DNA from: JBFELO01 sp041552055
Lineage (GTDB): Bacteria; Acidobacteriota; Thermoanaerobaculia; Thermoanaerobaculales; Sulfomarinibacteraceae
Assembly: GCA_041552055.1 (NCBI GenBank)
Contig: JBFELO010000128.1
Coordinates: forward strand, 1 to 13,225
Reading direction: 5' to 3'
Length of the DNA stretch: 13,225 nucleotides
Part shown: positions 12,019 to 13,225 of the stretch, piece by piece
Position numbering within the stretch: the first letter of the stretch is position 1
Layout of the letters: each line of letters opens with the position of its first letter
The notes under the pieces: model-generated
What the model saw: only the letters and a program-made list of their open reading frames with translations
Databases searched by the model: none
What the model was told of the DNA's origin: nothing
Position numbers and translations under genes: made by a program

Positions 12019-13136
12019 TGGCTACGAATCTGATTCCGGGACTGGACCCCGCCGGCATCCCGGGGCCCGCGTGGCTCTTCCACGTGCTGCTGGTCTTCAC
12101 CTTCTTCCTGCACCTGCTGTTCATGAACCTGACCCTCGGCGGCACCCTGATCGCGTTCTTCTCCCACCTCCGCGCCGGCGGTCGTGCGGACGACGCCAAC
12201 GGCGTGCTCGCCGGCCGCATGATGGCGGTCAACGCCTACGGCATCTCGCTGACCATCACCACCGGGGTCGCCCCGCTGCTCTTCATCCAGCTGATCTACC
12301 AGCAGTACTTCTACAGCGGAACCATCCTGCTCGGCTGGATCTGGTTCTTCATGCTGGTGCTGCTGATGGCCGGCTACTACGCCGCCTACCTGTACAAGTT
12401 CCGCGGCGCGCCGAGCCGCGGCTCGGGCGGTGGCCTGTGGCTCGGGCTGTCGGCGCTGGCCTTTCTGCTGATCGCCATGATCCACGTCGCGGTCCACCTG
12501 ATCCACGTCCAGCCCGGTCGGTGGGCGGGGTACGCTGCCAGGCCGCTCGCCGTACTCTCGGATGCCACCTACTGGCCGCGGCTGCTCCACTTCGTGCTCG
12601 CCGGCATCGCGTTCGCGGCGCTGGTGATCGCCTGGTGGGCGGCGCGCGAGGCCGCGGCCGGGGTCGACGAGGTGCTCAACAGCCGCATCGCGAAGACATG
12701 CTGGCGCTGGGCGATGTGGTCGACCGCGGCCCAGGTGCTGGACGGGGTGGTGCTGCTGGTGGTGCTGCCGCGCGACGTGCTGATGGGGATCATGAGCGGA
12801 GGTCTGGCGACCCTCGTGCCGCTGACGCTGTCCATCGTGCTCGCGGTCGGCCTGCTGATGATGCTTGCGCGCAGCCTGAACCCGGTGGCCCATTTCGGGC
12901 TCGTGAGCGGCACGCTGGGCGCCATGATCCTGACCATCGCGGTCATGACCATCACGCGCCACCAGGTACGGGTGCTGTACCTGGACCCGGTGACCAGCCA
13001 GTACCAGCTGCAGGCGGTACCGCAGTGGGGCAATTTCCTGCTCTTCGTGGTGCTGCTCCTGGCCGGCCTCGCCACCGTGGCCTACATGGTCAGGCGCGTG
13101 CTCGCCGAGCCGGCCACGGGAGAGGAAGCGGCCTAG
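12018..13136 (+). CDS. Second CydA-like membrane subunit of the bd-superfamily complex
   Basis: This 372-residue protein has about nine hydrophobic helices and no haem c motif. Its first helix, 'FLHLLFMNLTLGGTLIAFF' (30-48), matches E. coli CydA 'HFLFVPLTLG' with His32 at the His19 position. 'TYWPRLLHFVLAG' (184-196) matches both subunit I ('TYWPALLLRTG') and CydA 'KFVHTVASG', placing His191 at the His186 haem-ligand position. The Glu99/Glu107 positions are not conserved ('GWIWFFMLVLLMAGYYAAYLYKF', 106-128). I infer a paralogue of subunit I that carries the electron-transfer haem and forms the heterodimer core. ATG at 12018 is chosen over GTG at 12015 because GGGAGGTGA (12006-12014) is ideally placed; the A of the ATG is the last base of the upstream TGA. 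A hairpin follows the stop. CydB similarity was considered, but the His motif favours CydA. Confidence 0.75.
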   Translation: MATNLIPGLDPAGIPGPAWLFHVLLVFTFFLHLLFMNLTLGGTLIAFFSHLRAGGRADDANGVLAGRMMAVNAYGISLTITTGVAPLLFIQLIYQQYFYSGTILLGWIWFFMLVLLMAGYYAAYLYKFRGAPSRGSGGGLWLGLSALAFLLIAMIHVAVHLIHVQPGRWAGYAARPLAVLSDATYWPRLLHFVLAGIAFAALVIAWWAAREAAAGVDEVLNSRIAKTCWRWAMWSTAAQVLDGVVLLVVLPRDVLMGIMSGGLATLVPLTLSIVLAVGLLMMLARSLNPVAHFGLVSGTLGAMILTIAVMTITRHQVRVLYLDPVTSQYQLQAVPQWGNFLLFVVLLLAGLATVAYMVRRVLAEPATGEEAA

Positions 13137-13143
13137 AACAGCG

Positions 13144-13194
13144 ACGACAAAAGGCCCGTCGCTCGCGGCTGATGCCGCGAGCACGATTTGTCGT
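13144..13194 (+). terminator. Nested hairpin after the bd-like operon, probable transcript end
   Basis: A perfect 9-bp stem GCTCGCGGC/GCCGCGAGC (13161-13169 and 13174-13182, loop TGAT) lies inside an outer 8-bp repeat ACGACAAA/TTTGTCGT (13144-13151 and 13187-13194). It begins 7 bp after the stop codon. No long T-run follows; the TTT of the outer arm is the only candidate tract. It could work in both directions. Confidence 0.5.
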
Positions 13195-13203
13195 GTCGAC
13201 CGT

Positions 13204-13225
13204 CTCCGAATGCAAGCTTTCGGAG
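13204..13225. repeat. Inverted repeat at the window edge
   Basis: CTCCGAA (13204-13210) and TTCGGAG (13219-13225) are perfect 7-bp inverted arms around an 8-nt centre. The repeat reaches the last base of the window, so its full extent and role cannot be judged. Confidence 0.4.

Noticed and set aside
12018..13136. CydB as the identity of the second subunit
   Set aside because: The first-helix His motif and the TYWPRLLH element align with CydA and with subunit I; no CydB signature was recognised.
11952..13184. Long open frame (410 codons) antisense to the second bd-like subunit
   Set aside because: Its translation is His/Gln/Arg-rich low complexity, it overlaps a clear membrane-protein gene for its whole length and has no ribosome site.

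Overview
The window reads as a compact, GC-rich (roughly two-thirds G+C) chromosome segment of a Gram-negative bacterium. Evidence for a Gram-negative cell is a periplasmic-type c-cytochrome fusion, several Sec-type signal peptides and an FtnA-type ferritin. My best guess is Acidobacteriota, possibly Thermoanaerobaculia-like, based on the DUF4388 protein, the secreted 'WRSDVSLHNP'-type protein and the codon bias. This is inference only: no rRNA or other marker confirms it. I see no tRNA or rRNA gene, no insertion sequence, no phage gene and no CRISPR array.

Left part (1-5880), small and mostly uncharacterised genes: a membrane-anchored helical protein (38-571, minus); a 486-bp gene-free stretch with a hexamer repeat; a secreted protein (1058-1948, plus); a DUF4388 protein (2019-3398, minus) divergent from a RimK-like ATP-grasp ligase (3458-4351, plus); the ligase ends exactly where a convergent ferritin gene ends (4352-4864, minus); then a polytopic membrane protein (4967-5878, minus).

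Middle (5893-9191): a secreted protein that looks like a degenerate, zinc-site-less M16 (insulinase-type) peptidase, followed on the same strand by tyrosyl-tRNA synthetase. A 525-bp gene-free region lies between the convergent 3' ends of tyrS and a Fur-family regulator. It holds a symmetrical nested inverted repeat of about 276 bp, made of two 66-bp hairpins whose 16-bp stems are related (12/16) yet each perfectly paired.

Right part (9717-13136): the Fur-family repressor gene has a good promoter (TTGACA, 17 bp, TATCTT) and is divergent from a tightly coupled two-gene operon. The first protein is a cytochrome bd (CydA)-like membrane protein fused to a C-terminal c-type cytochrome with two CxxCH motifs. 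The second is a polytopic protein that also aligns by eye with the CydA core. By eye, subunit I keeps the active-site His and Glu positions but lacks the His186-type haem b558 ligand, while subunit II keeps the His186-type residue and lacks the glutamates. I infer a paralogous, non-canonical bd-superfamily oxygen reductase that probably takes electrons from the c-haems rather than directly from quinol. Fur, ferritin and a haem-rich oxidase give the window an iron/oxygen theme, but no shared regulation is demonstrated.
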